A DNA stretch of 64,000 nucleotides from Riptortus pedestris (GCA_019009955.1 CM032230.1:122020501-122084500), one strand, 5' to 3'; positions 1 through 10,375 are shown, counted from the stretch's first letter. Made by a program: numbers and translations. Notes: generated by a model not told the origin, from the sequence alone.

Positions 1-399
1 GAGAACAATGTTCGGTATTAAGACTTCTAATAATGTTCTTCATAATATAGTAGGTTATTGTTAATATGAAAAGAGTAGTAGTGGGAGTTTACTAAGCGAA
101 GAAAACTAAAAAATGCAAATTTCTGGGTTAATAATAAATAGAATAAAGAAATGCACATAACAACATTTATAGAACATTATATTTGCAATAAGATTGATTC
201 TATAAATGTTTTTGATCCGATGCATAATAACGGAGATATTTTGAATTTTTAACATTCCCCCTCTAACCCCCCCCCCCCACAAGGGTCTGATTTTAGCCAC
301 TAACGTACTTGACCATTCTTTCTAGATAAAACGTTTAATATCGAGTTTGGTATTGGTCAGACAAAAATTGAGAAAACTAGAGCGTTAAAATACATATAT

Positions 400-450
<51 letters not shown>

Positions 451-584
451 AATATAAAATTTTCAAAGGACCTCATTTTCTTCATCTCATAGGTAGGATC
501 AATGGATTTTTGAAGAATGTTTTTGAAAATCATGAGTACAACCTCTATAGCTGATTTCACCTAAGGGAAATCTGCTAAAACACT
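1..584 (-). mobile_element. HINE copy, 3' part cut by window edge
   Basis: Read on the minus strand this starts at about 584 with the 5' terminus (TTTTAGCAGATTTCCC type, slightly diverged), runs through the 5' block, a (TA)n tract at 392-444, the G-rich block (C-run on the plus strand at 258-283) and the long 3' block that resembles 9487-9780. The 3' terminal hairpins lie beyond base 1. It belongs to the subfamily whose 3' half carries a GAGAACAA motif and a T-rich segment before the end. No protein is encoded; short reading frames across the TA tract are artefacts. Confidence 0.75.
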
Positions 585-798
585 AACACCTCCAGATGTG
601 TTCTTAAGTACACTAAACATATATGATGAGAAATGAATAAATTCTTATAATGAGAGGAGGTGTTTGTGTTAAGTAACCTGGCCATTAATGCCTGGGTAAT
701 AATCATTAAAAAATAAATCATGTAATATGTGACCAAGAATGAAAAAATAAAATCCTATTTGAGACAATAAAAAAGATCTTCAGGTCTCACTAACGCTC

Positions 799-896
799 TT
801 TTAGCAGATTTCCCTTAAGCGAGTTTCGAAAAATGTTTTCAAATCTCCATCGATCCTACCAGGTAGATGACGAAAATGAGGAAAATTATATATATA
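799..896 (+). mobile_element. HINE 5' half, split from 3349-4036 by Helitrons
   Basis: Starts with TTTTAGCAGATTTCCCTTAA, followed by the family's 5' block with the ATCGATCCTACC and GATGACGAAAATGAGG motifs, and stops inside the TA tract. The matching 3' half resumes at 3349 after two Helitrons, so the TA tract was the landing site. This HINE and the one at 4193-8091 point in opposite directions. Confidence 0.75.
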
Positions 897-940
<44 letters not shown>

Positions 941-1907
941 TGTAACCTCTGTCTGTACATTGATTTTTTTCGCGAAATTTCACGATAACTTTTCGTTTCA
1001 CATGTCATAGACACCATAACTGCATTTTGTTTCTTTCGTGTATGTTTGTTTGTTTGTTTGTTACCTTTTCACGCATAAACGGCTGAACCGAATTTTATGA
1101 AACTTGGTATGTATATTACTACTAAACTAACTTAGATTTTAGGCTATATTAATATCCTCTGAGACGAACAGGAGTGGGGGTTATAAGGGAGGCCTGAAAT
1201 TAAAAATAGCGATATTTCGTTTCCTATTGGTTTTTCGGCAAATATGAACATAACAAAAGTTGTTTATTTTTTTATTTAGAGTAACTTTTGTTATATACAC
1301 TTTTTTCGTATACCGAATTATAAACGAGATATACGCTAAAACCTATAGCGGAAGTGAACAATTTTATTTGGGACAAAAGACCCAACCGAAATAAATAAAA
1401 CTCGGTATATGTATTAGCACTAACGCTTTCAATATAACAAGACATACCATCATTTCTAAGGACGGGCAGGAGTGGGGGTTGTAAGGGAGGCCTGAAATTA
1501 AAAATAGCGGTATTTCGTTTTCTATTGGGTTTTCTGCATATATGCACATGACACAAGTTGTTTATTTTGTTATTTAAAATAACTTTTGTTATATTCATTT
1601 CTGTCGTATAACAAAATATAAACGAGATATACACTAAAAACTAGAGCGGGGGCCAACAATTTTGTTAGGCACTAACTATTGAACAGAACTTAAAAAAACT
1701 CGGAATGTGAATTAGCATTAATTCTTCCATGATTATAAGATATATTAAAATTTTTAGGTCCAAACGGGAATGGGGGTTATGAGGGAGGCCTGAAATGAAA
1801 AATTGTGATATTCCGATTCGAATTGGTTTTTCAACGATTTTCTATAAAATTACAATCATTAGTCAGTCAACGATGATTTCCCGGGCATTGCCGGGTATAT
1901 TAGCTAG
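897..1907 (+). mobile_element. Nonautonomous Helitron 1
   Basis: Begins with TC in a TA-rich stretch followed by AAAGTTGTAACCTCTGTCTG, and ends with a GC hairpin (CCCGGG / CCGGG at 1880-1895) and CTAG at 1904-1907, the canonical Helitron terminus. The interior has three degenerate tandem units about 297 bp apart (the AGGCCTGAAAT landmark near 1190, 1488 and 1785), each with an AACAAAAGTT/AACTTTTGTT-type hairpin, for example 1249-1294. No Rep/helicase reading frame is present, so it would depend on an autonomous element. Boundaries follow the terminal motifs and are within a few bases. Confidence 0.72.
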
Positions 1908-2207
1908 ATCGTATATACAAAATACGTACATTATAGATGATATTTAATTATAATAAATGCTATCCATGATTATGATTTGAATTATTCACGGTGAGTCAAA
2001 CATTGGAGAGGGAATGATTAGAGACTTATTTTTATTTATTCTTCAAACCTACAATTTTTTTTTTCCATAAGTCGCCCAATTGACCCTTATGGGGAATAGT
2101 GCGCCTAGACGGGAAGAGCACTTATACATATAGAAGCATTGCCAAAAACAAAATAAAATCTTTCCGTCTCAAATGATTTCCCGAGCGAAGCCGGGTACCT
2201 TGGCTAG
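1908..2207 (+). mobile_element. Extra Helitron 3' arm
   Basis: A second Helitron 3' terminus follows directly: a hairpin formed by CCCGAGCGAAGCCGGG, then ACCTTGGCTAG at about 2197-2207. The upstream part (1921-2000) matches 7612-7680 in the last Helitron of the block. Either Helitron 1 really extends to 2207 with a nested or duplicated end at 1907, or this is a truncated separate copy. Confidence 0.6.
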
Positions 2208-2219
2208 TATATATATATA

Positions 2220-3347
2220 TCTATATATATATAAAATTGTAACCTCTGTCTGTACATTGATTTTTTTCGCGAAATTTCACGATAACTTTTCGTTTCACAT
2301 GTCATAGACACCATATCTGCATTTTGTTTCTTTCGTGTATGTTTGTTTGTTTGTTTGTTTGTTTGTTTGTTTGTTTGTTTGTTTGTTTGTTTGTTTGTTA
2401 CCTTTTCACGCATAAACGGCTGGACCGAATTTTATGAAACTTGGTATGTATATTACTACTAACCCAACTTAGACTTTAGGCTATATTAATTTTCTCTGAG
2501 ACGAACAGGAGTGGGGGTTATAAGGGAAGCCTGAAATTAAAAATAGCGATATTTCGTTTTCTATTGGTTTTTCGGTAAATATGCACATAACAAAAGTTGT
2601 TTATTTTGTTATTTAGAGTAACTTTTGTTATATACACTTTTGTCGTATACCGAAGTTTAAATGCCTTATACGCTAAAAATTATAGCGGGAGTCAACAATA
2701 ATATTTGCCAAAAAAGACTCAACCGAACTAAATAAAACTCGGTATGTGTATTAGCAGTGAGGCCTTCATTATAATAAGCCATACCAACATTTCTATGGAC
2801 GGGGAGGAGTGGGGGTTATAAGGGAAGCCTGAAATTAAAAATAGCGATATTTCGTTTCCTATTGCATTTTCGGTGAATATAAACATAACAAAAGTTGTTT
2901 ATTTTGTTATTTGGAGTAACTTTTGTTATATACACTTTTGTCGTATACCTAAGTATAAATGAGTTATACGTTAAAACTTTAGCGGGCACTAACGGCTGAA
3001 CCGAACTTAACAAAACTCGGTATGTCAATTAGCATTAATTCTTCCATGATTATAAGTTATATTAAAATTTTTAAGTTCGAACGGGCGGGGGGGTAAAAGG
3101 GAGGCCTGAAATAAAAATTCATCATATTTACATGTATAAGAGACGGGAAACATAAAAATATCGAAGACTGTGAAGCCTTATCGAACAAATAATTCTATTA
3201 TTAGCAAATCCACGGCAAAGATGGGTATCAATCCTAAACACTGGGACGGGTAAATGTCAAAATATTGTGCAATGTAAAGCCTGCTAAAAAATACCATCAC
3301 CATTCAGCCTCAAATGAATTCCCGGGCGAAGCCGGGTATCTGAGCTA

Positions 3348-3348
<1 letters not shown>
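2220..3348 (+). mobile_element. Nonautonomous Helitron 2
   Basis: Starts TCTATATATATATAAAATTG and ends with a CCCGGGCGAAGCCGGG hairpin and CTAG at 3345-3348. It shares the CCTCTGTCTGTACATTG 5' region with Helitron 1. Three internal units have landmarks near 2528, 2828 and 3103. It carries a (GTTT)n run of about 15 units at 2340-2398, much longer than in its relatives, where the same place has 3-4 units. No coding capacity was seen. Confidence 0.78.
2340..2398 (+). repeat. (GTTT)n microsatellite inside Helitron 2
   Basis: About 15 uninterrupted GTTT units, against three or four at the equivalent point in Helitron 1 (1044-1060), Helitron 3 (4961-4976) and Helitron 4 (6090-6112). It is a length polymorphism that could date or type copies. 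Confidence 0.9.
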
Positions 3349-3393
<45 letters not shown>

Positions 3394-4036
3394 CTGTTAA
3401 CGCTCTAGCGGTCGCAATTTTTGTTTGATCGTTACGAAACTCGATATTTAACCGTTTTATGTAAAAAGACAGATCAAGTTCGTTAATGGCTGAAATCGTA
3501 CCAGAGGGAGGGGGGGGTTTAGAGGGGGGATTTTCGAAAATTCGAAATATCTCCGTTATTATGCATCGGATCGAAACATTGTATAGAACCAATCTTATTG
3601 CAAATTAAATTTACTATAAATATTGTTATATACACTTATTCTCTATCTTGAATATTAACCGAGATATTTGCATTTGTATGAAGTCTATGGTCGGGTGTTG
3701 TTCGGGTAAGTTCGGCCGTTTTTGGCTCTGGCGGAAGCTTCTAACCTAACCTGTCGTTTCTAACCTTACCTAACCTTCTTTACTTTGTGAGATTTATGCA
3801 AATACGTTCTGTTCATCCGCCCCCCCTTCTTTAGTTCTTGGACTACTAAAATTTGAGTTATTAAAATATAAATTATTCTTACAATTCAGAAGCCGTTTCA
3901 GTTGGGAGTTTATTAAAATTAACTGAAAGATTTCTCATTAACTTTTGTATTTACTTATGGTGGTGTTGTGTTACCAGTATGCAGATTTCTCTAATGTTAA
4001 ACTTCACATAGGAAATCTGCTTAGCTTACGAGCCCG
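3349..4036 (+). mobile_element. HINE 3' half, partner of 799-896
   Basis: Opens with (TA)n (3349-3388), then the GTTAACGCTCTAGCGGTCGC motif, the TTCGTTAATGGCTGAAATCG block, the G-rich block (3505-3529) and the TATTAACCGAGATATTTGCA block. It ends with a diverged AGGAAATCTGCTTAGCTTACG near 4036; the terminal GC hairpin is decayed. It carries a roughly 300-bp insert (about 3680-3960) that is also present, inverted, in the facing copy. Confidence 0.7.
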
Positions 4037-4192
4037 AAATAAAGTAATAATTTTTTCTTTTTGCAAGTAGGGCTCCTAAATATACATACTGTAGATAAAT
4101 AAGCCGTACATTTCTAAAAGCTCTTAAAAATGAAGATTTGTTATTAAGAATATACATAAATTCTGAAAACGAAGGGACTACGAAGAAAAAAT

Positions 4193-4846
4193 AAAAGTCC
4201 GTCACGCAGGGGCTGCGTAAACTAAGCAGATTTCCCCTGTGAAGTTTTACAATAGAGAAATCTGCATACTGGTAAAACAATACCAACGTAATTAGATGAT
4301 GAGAAATCTTTCAGTTAATTAAAATAAATTCACAACTGAAACGGCTACTGAATCGTAAGAATAATTTATATTTTAATAACTCAAATTTTAGTAGTCCAAG
4401 AACTAAAGAAGGGGGGGGGCGGATGAACAGAACGTATCTGCATAAATCTCACAAAGTAAAGAAGGTAAGGTAAGGTTAGAAACGACAGGTTAGAAGAAGC
4501 TTCCACCTGAGCCGAGAAATGACGAAGATGGCCGATGTAATCCGAACTATACCCGACCACAGACTTCATAAAAATGCAAATATCTCTGTTAATATTCAAG
4601 ATAGAGAATAAATGTATATACCAATATTTATAGTAAATTTAATTTGCAATAAGATTGGTTCTATACAATTGTTCGAACCGATGCATAATAACTTAGATAT
4701 TTCGAATTTTCGAAAATCCCCCCCTCCCACTGGTCAGATTTCAGCCATTAACGAACTTGATCTGTCTATTTACATAGAACGGTTAAATATTGAGTTTCGT
4801 AACGATCAAACAAAAATTGCGACTGCTAGAGCTTTAACAGCCATAT
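4193..4846 (-). mobile_element. HINE 3' half, partner of 7911-8091
   Basis: On the minus strand this holds the 3' terminus (AAAAGTCCGTCACGCAGG on the plus strand at 4193), the GC hairpin, the inner hairpin arms, the same private insert as 3680-3960 and the block ending at AACAGCCATATATATAT. It mirrors 3390-4036, giving a large inverted repeat with a spacer of about 155 bp. The element continues at 7911 after the Helitron insertions. Confidence 0.72.
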
Positions 4847-5933
4847 ATATATAAAATTGTAACCTCTGACTGTACATTGATTTTTTTTCGCGAAATTTCA
4901 CGATAACTTTTCGTTTCACATGTCATAGACACCATATCTGCATTTTGTTTCTTTCGTGTATGTTTGTTTGTTTGTTACCTTTTCACGCATAAACGGCTGA
5001 ACCGAATTTTATGAAACTTAGTATGTATATTACTAATAACCCAACTTAGACTTTAGGCTATATTAATTTTCTCTGAGGTGAAGAGGAGGGGGGGTTATAA
5101 GGGAAGCCTGACATTAAAAATAGCGATATTTCGTTTTCTATTGGTTTTCGGCAAATATGCACATGTCAAAAGTTGTTTATTTTGTTATTTAGAGTAACTT
5201 TTGTTATATACACTTTTGTCGTATACCGAAGTTTAAATGCGTTATACGCTAAAAATTATAGCGGGAGTCAACAATATTATTTGCCAAAAAAGACTCAACC
5301 GAACTAATTAAAACTCGGTATGTGTATTAGCAGTGAGGCCTTCATTATAATAAGCCATACTAACATTTCTATAGACGGGCAGGAGTGGGGGTTATAAGGG
5401 AAACCTGACATTAAAAATAGTGATATTTCGTTTCCTATTGGCTTGTCCGCAAATATAAACATAACAAAAGTTGTTTATTTTGTTATTTGGAGAAACTTAT
5501 GTTATATACACTTTTGTCGTATACCTAAGTATAAATGAGTTATACGTTAAAACTTTAGCGGTAGCCAACAATTTTATTGGGCACTAACGGCTGAACCGAA
5601 CTTACCAATGCTCGGTATGTCAATTAGCATTAATTCATCCATGATTATAAGTCTTATTAATATTTTTAGGTTCGAACGGGAGGGGGGGGGGTTATAAGGG
5701 AGGCCTGCAATAAAAATTCCCCCTATTTTCATGTATAAGAGACGGGAAATATAAAAATATCGAAGACAGTGAACCCTTATCGAACAAATATTCTATGATT
5801 AGAAAATCCACGGCAACGACGGGTATCAAACCTAAACACTGGGACGGGAAAATGTCAAAATATTGTGCAATGTAAAGCCTGCTAAAAAAAACTATCATCA
5901 TTCAGCCTCAAATGAGTTCCCAAGCGATGCCGG

Positions 5934-5961
<28 letters not shown>
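4847..5961 (+). mobile_element. Nonautonomous Helitron 3, 3' end eroded
   Basis: The conserved 5' region (AAAATTGTAACCTCTGACTG at 4852) is followed by three internal units (landmarks near 5106, 5403 and 5701) and a 3' hairpin remnant (CCAAGCGATGCCGGG near 5920-5934) that runs straight into (TA)n without CTAG. The exact start is hidden in the TA run of the host HINE. The interior is closest to Helitron 2, including the ATGTATAAGAGACGGGAAA segment before the end. Confidence 0.68.
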
Positions 5962-5964
<3 letters not shown>

Positions 5965-7909
5965 TATATATATATATATATAAAATTGTAACCTCTGTCT
6001 GTACATTGATTTTTTTTGCGAAATTTCACGACAACTTTTCGTTTCACATGTCATAGACACCATAACTGCATTTTGTTTTTTTTGTGTCTGTCTGTTTGTT
6101 TGTTTGTTTGTTACCTTTTCACGCATAAACGGCTGAACCGAATTTTATGAAACTTGGTATGTATATTACTACTAGCCCAACTTAGACTTTAGACTATATG
6201 TATTAATATTCTCTAAGACAAACAGGAGTGGGAGTTATAGGGGAGGCCTGAAATTAAAAATAGCGATATTTCGTTTCCTATTGGTTTTTCGGCAAATATG
6301 CACATAACAAAAGTTATTTATTTTGTTATTTAGAGTAACTTTTGTTATATACACTTTCGTCGTATACCGAGGTATAAATGAGTTATACGCTAAAAATTAT
6401 AGCGGGAGTCAATAATTTTATTTGGCACAAAAGAACCAACCGAAGTAAATAAAACTCGGTATGTGTATTAGCACTAACGCCTTCATTATAACAAGCCATA
6501 CCAACATTTCTAGAGACGGGCAGGAGTGGGGGTTGTAAGGGAGGCCTGAATTATAAAAAGCAGTATTTCGTTTTCAATTGGTTTTCCTGCAAATATGCAC
6601 ATGACAAAAGTTGTTTATTTTGTTATTTAGAGTAACTTTTGTTATATTCACTTTTGTCGTATAGAAAAGTATAAACGAGATATACACTAAAATCTAAAGC
6701 GGGAGCCTTCAATTTTGTTGGGCACTAACGATTGAACCGAACTTAACAAAACACTGTATGTGAATTAGCATTAATTCTTCCGTGATTATAAGCTATATTA
6801 AAAATTTTAGGTTCAAAGGGGAGTGGGGATTATAAGAAAGGCTGAAATGAAAAACTCGCTTTTTTTATTTTCTATTTGTTTTTCGGCAAACGTGCACATA
6901 ACAAAAGTTGTTTTCTTTGTTATTTAGAGTAACTTTTGTGTGCATTCACTTTTGTCGTAAAATAAAGTAAACACGGGATATACGCTAAACGGGAGTCAAT
7001 AATTATATTAGTACTTATTTAAGGGGTTTTAATAAATGAATATAATGACAAATGATGTTATGTTTTCGTCTTATATGATAGTTCAAAGTATGATTCGGAT
7101 TAGTGAGGTTATAAATCTTCGTCACCCCCTCCTCATTTATTTATTTTTCCTAGAAAATAACTTTGTTATTTATTTCCAATAGAAATATAAACTATAAGAG
7201 CATTTCCATTATTTAATTTGTATAATGTACCTTGATGTTATTGAAACAAATATGTAATATCATAACAATTAAACGTTAATGGTAATGTCATTATGACAAA
7301 AAACAATATGCGTTTAAACTCGATATGATATTTTCGGGGTATCACTATTATTTAATTCCATCCGGTAGATAAATTATAAAATAATGTTTTGAATCAATAA
7401 TTTAAGTAGAAGAATGTTTGAATGCGGAGAAGTCTCACGCCGGAGAGGAAGATGACGGTGGCCTTACCAGTTAATTGAGTTTACTTATTTCCCGTCTGGC
7501 ATTACTGGAAGCGATTTCCAGTGAGATTCACTATTACAAATATAATCTTACGTGCAAAACTTTGCCTAAACTATGTGAGCTCGGATTGGCTTTTGAAAGG
7601 AAATATGTTCATTATAGATGATATTTAATTGTAATAAATGCTACCCATGATTATGGTTTGAATTATTGAAAAACGGTGAGTCAAAAAGTGCACAGGGATA
7701 GATTAGGAACACATTTTCATTTATCCTTCAAAAAAAAAAACAATTTCTATTCTATTAATCCCCAAAAGTTACCCTTCAGGGTTGGCTATTTCGGAAAATC
7801 ATTACGTCGTGGAGGGAAGTGTAATTGTACACATTGAAGTCTTACTATCAATATACCATCATTAGTCAGTCAAGAATGATTTCCCGAGCGAAGCCGGGTA
7901 CCTTAGCTA

Positions 7910-7910
<1 letters not shown>
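5962..7910 (+). mobile_element. Nonautonomous Helitron 4, long form
   Basis: The usual 5' region begins in TA-rich sequence near 5962. Internal units have landmarks near 6245, 6541 and 6838. From about 7020 to 7860 it carries about 850 bp not seen in Helitrons 1-3, apart from a stretch shared with 1921-2000, and it ends with the CCCGAGCGAAGCCGGG hairpin and CTAG at 7907-7910. No domain is recognised in the extra sequence. It could be captured host DNA or another insertion. Confidence 0.68.
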
Positions 7911-7979
<69 letters not shown>

Positions 7980-8091
7980 GAACGGGCCTCATTTTCGTCA
8001 TTTCCTGGGTAGGATCGAAGGAAATTTTTCGAAACTCGCGTCATGAGTACGACCTCAATAGCTGATTTCCCTAAAGGGAAATCTACTAAAA
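7911..8091 (-). mobile_element. HINE 5' half, partner of 4193-4846
   Basis: A (TA)n tract (7911-7973) is followed on the plus strand by ATTTTGAACGGGCCTCATTT, GTAGGATCGA and TGAGTACGACCTCAATAGCT, ending at GGGAAATCTACTAAAA. This is the inverted 5' terminus. Removing the Helitrons (4847-7910) would rejoin it with 4193-4846. Confidence 0.73.
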
Positions 8092-8244
8092 CTTCAGGCA
8101 TTATACCTGGATTACTCAGAGAGCACTCTCTAATCAAAAGTTTTCGCCGTTCGTCAGACGAAGAGCGATCTTAATCTTGCCAACCCCTCCTCCCCCCGAC
8201 CAGAATTTCGGTTGATTGTTATCAATTGGAGAGCATCTCTTTCA

Positions 8245-8500
8245 ACTCTTGACAAATGTGGTCGCGTTTGTTGTAGTCATTGCATTATCCACCATTATTG
8301 GACTCTCCTTGATCCTGGTTACAGATACAAACCGGGCACTGGCGATTTTGGCCCCTGATCCTTCGACCAGACTCTTTTGACGGGACTGCCTCGCCGTTGA
8401 AGACGAATCTTTTTCGAAAAAGTGAACAATTCCTGAAGATGCGTCATAGAGAGAGCAAAACATGTAAATGGGAAAATAAATAAGTTGAAGATATATCATA
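8245..8500 (-). other. Possible host terminal exon, unidentified
   Basis: This patch is clearly richer in GC than its surroundings. On the minus strand it has an open frame ending with a stop at 8242-8244. The frame is preceded near 8436 by a pyrimidine stretch and TTCAG, which could be a splice acceptor. The translation is of mixed composition (it includes EKDSSSTARQSRQKS and ARFVSVTRIKES), unlike the low-complexity frames elsewhere. No family is recognised, and no start codon or upstream exon can be tied to it. It could equally be a chance frame or an old transposon fragment. Confidence 0.25.
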
Positions 8501-8557
8501 TGTTCTTTAAAATATTGACCCCATATCACCTTCAATGAAGATCGGTCACATTCCGAC

Positions 8558-8821
8558 AAATATCTCGGTTAATATTCAAGATACAGAATAAATGTATAGA
8601 ACAGAATTTAATTTGCAATAAGATTGATTCTATACAATTTTTCGATCCGACGTATAATAACAGAGATATTTCGAATTTTCAAAAATCCCCTTCTAAACCC
8701 CCCCCTCCCACTGGTCCGATTTCAGCCATTAACGAACTTGATCTCTCTTTTTACGTAAAACGCTTAAATATGAAGTTTGGTAACGATCAAACAAAAATTG
8801 CGACCGCTAGAGCGTTAACAG

Positions 8822-8878
<57 letters not shown>

Positions 8879-9003
8879 GATATATATATAATTTTGAACG
8901 GACCTCATTTTCGTCATCTCCTGGGTAGGATTGATGGACATTTGAGGAAATTTTTCAAAACTCGCGTCATGAGCACGACCTCAATAGCAGATTTCCCTTA
9001 AGG
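8558..9003 (-). mobile_element. HINE, truncated at both ends
   Basis: Contains the 3' half blocks (TATCTCGGTTAATATTCAAG on the plus strand from 8562, G-rich block as a C-run near 8697-8712), (TA)n at 8826-8891 and the 5' block up to CAGATTTCCCTTAAGG. Both terminal hairpins are missing or broken. The body is very close to 31857-32559, which suggests recent relatedness. Confidence 0.78.
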
Positions 9004-9486
9004 CAATAGCTGATATCCACAGTATTTTGTCCCTCAAACGAAAGAAACTTACTATCAGGGGCATTGAATTCGTCGATACCAGATGCCTCTCCCCTTCGGG
9101 AACTGAGAAGAATTTCTGGAAACGCCTCTTCATTTCACTAAGAATGCAAGCACATAAGGAAAAATGATCTTCACAACTGATCAATGATTTTTTGTTCCGA
9201 TGAGACAATCACTCAGCCCTCCTTATCTCAAGTAGTGCTTGCTTATCTTATCCGCTCTCCCGTAGAGCTTCAGACGAAAGAACGGACTACGCGGCGTCAT
9301 TTAAATCCCAGATTCTAGAGCTATGTTATTTACAGTTTTATGCGCAAAATATGACTCATTAATACTAAACTAACAATATAACGTAACACAATCTGAGTGT
9401 GTACGAATTGAACGGCAGTTGTAAAAAGAAAGTCTTACGTCAAGCTAAAGCACCAAGTAGTAATAACATACGGTCCGCTCCAAGAG
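9004..9486. other. Unassigned intergenic stretch
   Basis: No repeat family, RNA gene or convincing reading frame was recognised in this 480-bp interval between two HINE fragments. Confidence 0.5.
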
Positions 9487-9779
9487 AAAATGTCCGTCAC
9501 GCTGGGGCTGCGTTAACTAAGCAGATTTTCCACATGCGCCACGTATTTGCATTTTCTCACAATGTAAATGTTAAATGAGAACAATTTTTGGTATCAAGCT
9601 TGAAATAAAGTGCTTCGTAATATAACAGCTTATTGTTAATATAACATTAGTAGGAGTGAGGGTTTACTGTTGGTCGAAAACTAAAAAAATGCAAATATCT
9701 CGGTTAATAATCAAGATAGTAAAAAAATTCATATAACAACATTTATAGAAAATTACATTTTCAATAACATTGGTTCTAC
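9487..9779 (-). mobile_element. HINE 3' end fragment
   Basis: On the plus strand it starts AAAATGTCCGTCACGCTGG, keeps the terminal hairpin and AACTAAGCAGATT, then the long-subfamily 3' block with GAGAACAA and AGTAGGAGTGAGGGTTTACT. It is cut at TTGGTTCTACA, where a (CA)n tract replaces the rest of the element. Confidence 0.75.
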
Positions 9780-9790
9780 ACACACACATA

Positions 9791-9855
<65 letters not shown>
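9780..9855 (+). repeat. (CA)n microsatellite
   Basis: A CA dinucleotide run with a few ACGC variants sits exactly at the broken edge of the HINE fragment. Reading frames of alternating Cys-Val across it are artefacts. Confidence 0.95.
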
Positions 9856-9857
<2 letters not shown>

Positions 9858-10147
9858 CTGAAAGTACGTCATTATCATCATCTACTTTTTAATCTGATGT
9901 CAAACGACAGTGAAATGGCTCGTCATGTATTTTAAATTGATGTTTACAAAAAGCTAAGCACTTGCGATTTTTATATCAAATTAAACGTTTGGATCGTAAA
10001 AAGTTCAAATGAGACAAGTTCGAGGTGCTTAGGTTAAATCAGGTAAGTTCCAGGTGCTTTAAAAATGGCGGAACTGTAAGAGATCGGGCATTGTGCTGTG
10101 CGTGAAATACATTGAATTACATCCTGGAGCCCAGCATTATTAATAGT

Positions 10148-10362
10148 CTGGACTCTGGATTTGTGCTGGCTGGTGGAGGTCCATCATCAACGGAAGGATC
10201 AAAAAGGTCAAACACCTCCACTCTTAATACTTCTTTATTACAGGCGAAGTACTTTCGGGGCGAACCGTCCCATCATCAGTGCTCTAGAGTTGGTCCATAT
10301 TGAGCCGACATCTCCGGCGAGACTCCAGAGTGGAGGTGTTTGACCTTTTTGATCCTTCCGTC
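10148..10362 (-). mobile_element. Short palindromic element with hammerhead-like core
   Basis: A 215-bp insertion is bounded by a 13-bp direct repeat, CATTATTAATAGT, at 10135-10147 and 10363-10375. Inside it, 10191-10224 and 10327-10360 form perfect 34-bp inverted repeats. On the minus strand between the arms are CTGATGA (10279-10273), a GC-rich stem-loop and GAAA (10256-10253) followed by GTACTTC/GAAGTAT pairing. That is the order of a hammerhead ribozyme core. Penelope-like elements and retrozymes are known to carry such motifs; whether this one cleaves is unknown. The direct repeat supports insertion by retrotransposition. Confidence 0.55.
10253..10279 (-). ncRNA. Hammerhead ribozyme-like core
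   Basis: On the minus strand: CUGAUGA, stem II (GGG..CCC plus a C-G and a G-C pair with one bulged A), then CGAAA. Stem III can form from GUACUUC with a downstream GAAGUAU, placing U then A at the expected cleavage position. Stem I is weak (ACUCT with AGAGU across an internal loop), and the closing pair of stem II is a U-C mismatch. This is a motif match by eye only. Confidence 0.45.
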
Positions 10363-10375
10363 CATTATTAATAGT

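Noticed and set aside
2204..3028. Frames over Helitron interiors, such as 2204-2413 and 49753-49935
   Set aside because: Driven by the GTTT microsatellite and the non-coding 5' region shared by all Helitron copies; no Rep or helicase motif.
3735..3780. TAACCTAACC-like sequence suggesting insect telomere repeat (TTAGG)n
   Set aside because: Only about two units in a row, degenerate, and part of an insert shared by two HINE copies; not an interstitial telomere array.
4612..4854. Short peptide recurring at 4612, 32102 and 59442 (IFIVNLICNKI...SAINELDLSFY type)
   Set aside because: The recurrence is because all are the same HINE block; the frame has no conserved start-to-stop length, varies with indels, and is not protein-like.
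7825..8137. Frames containing Ile-Tyr repeats, here and at many other (TA)n tracts
   Set aside because: Alternating Ile-Tyr is what any TA run encodes; the rest of each frame is HINE terminus.
9664..9855. Frame with a Cys-Val run
   Set aside because: Produced by the (CA)n microsatellite at the edge of a broken HINE.
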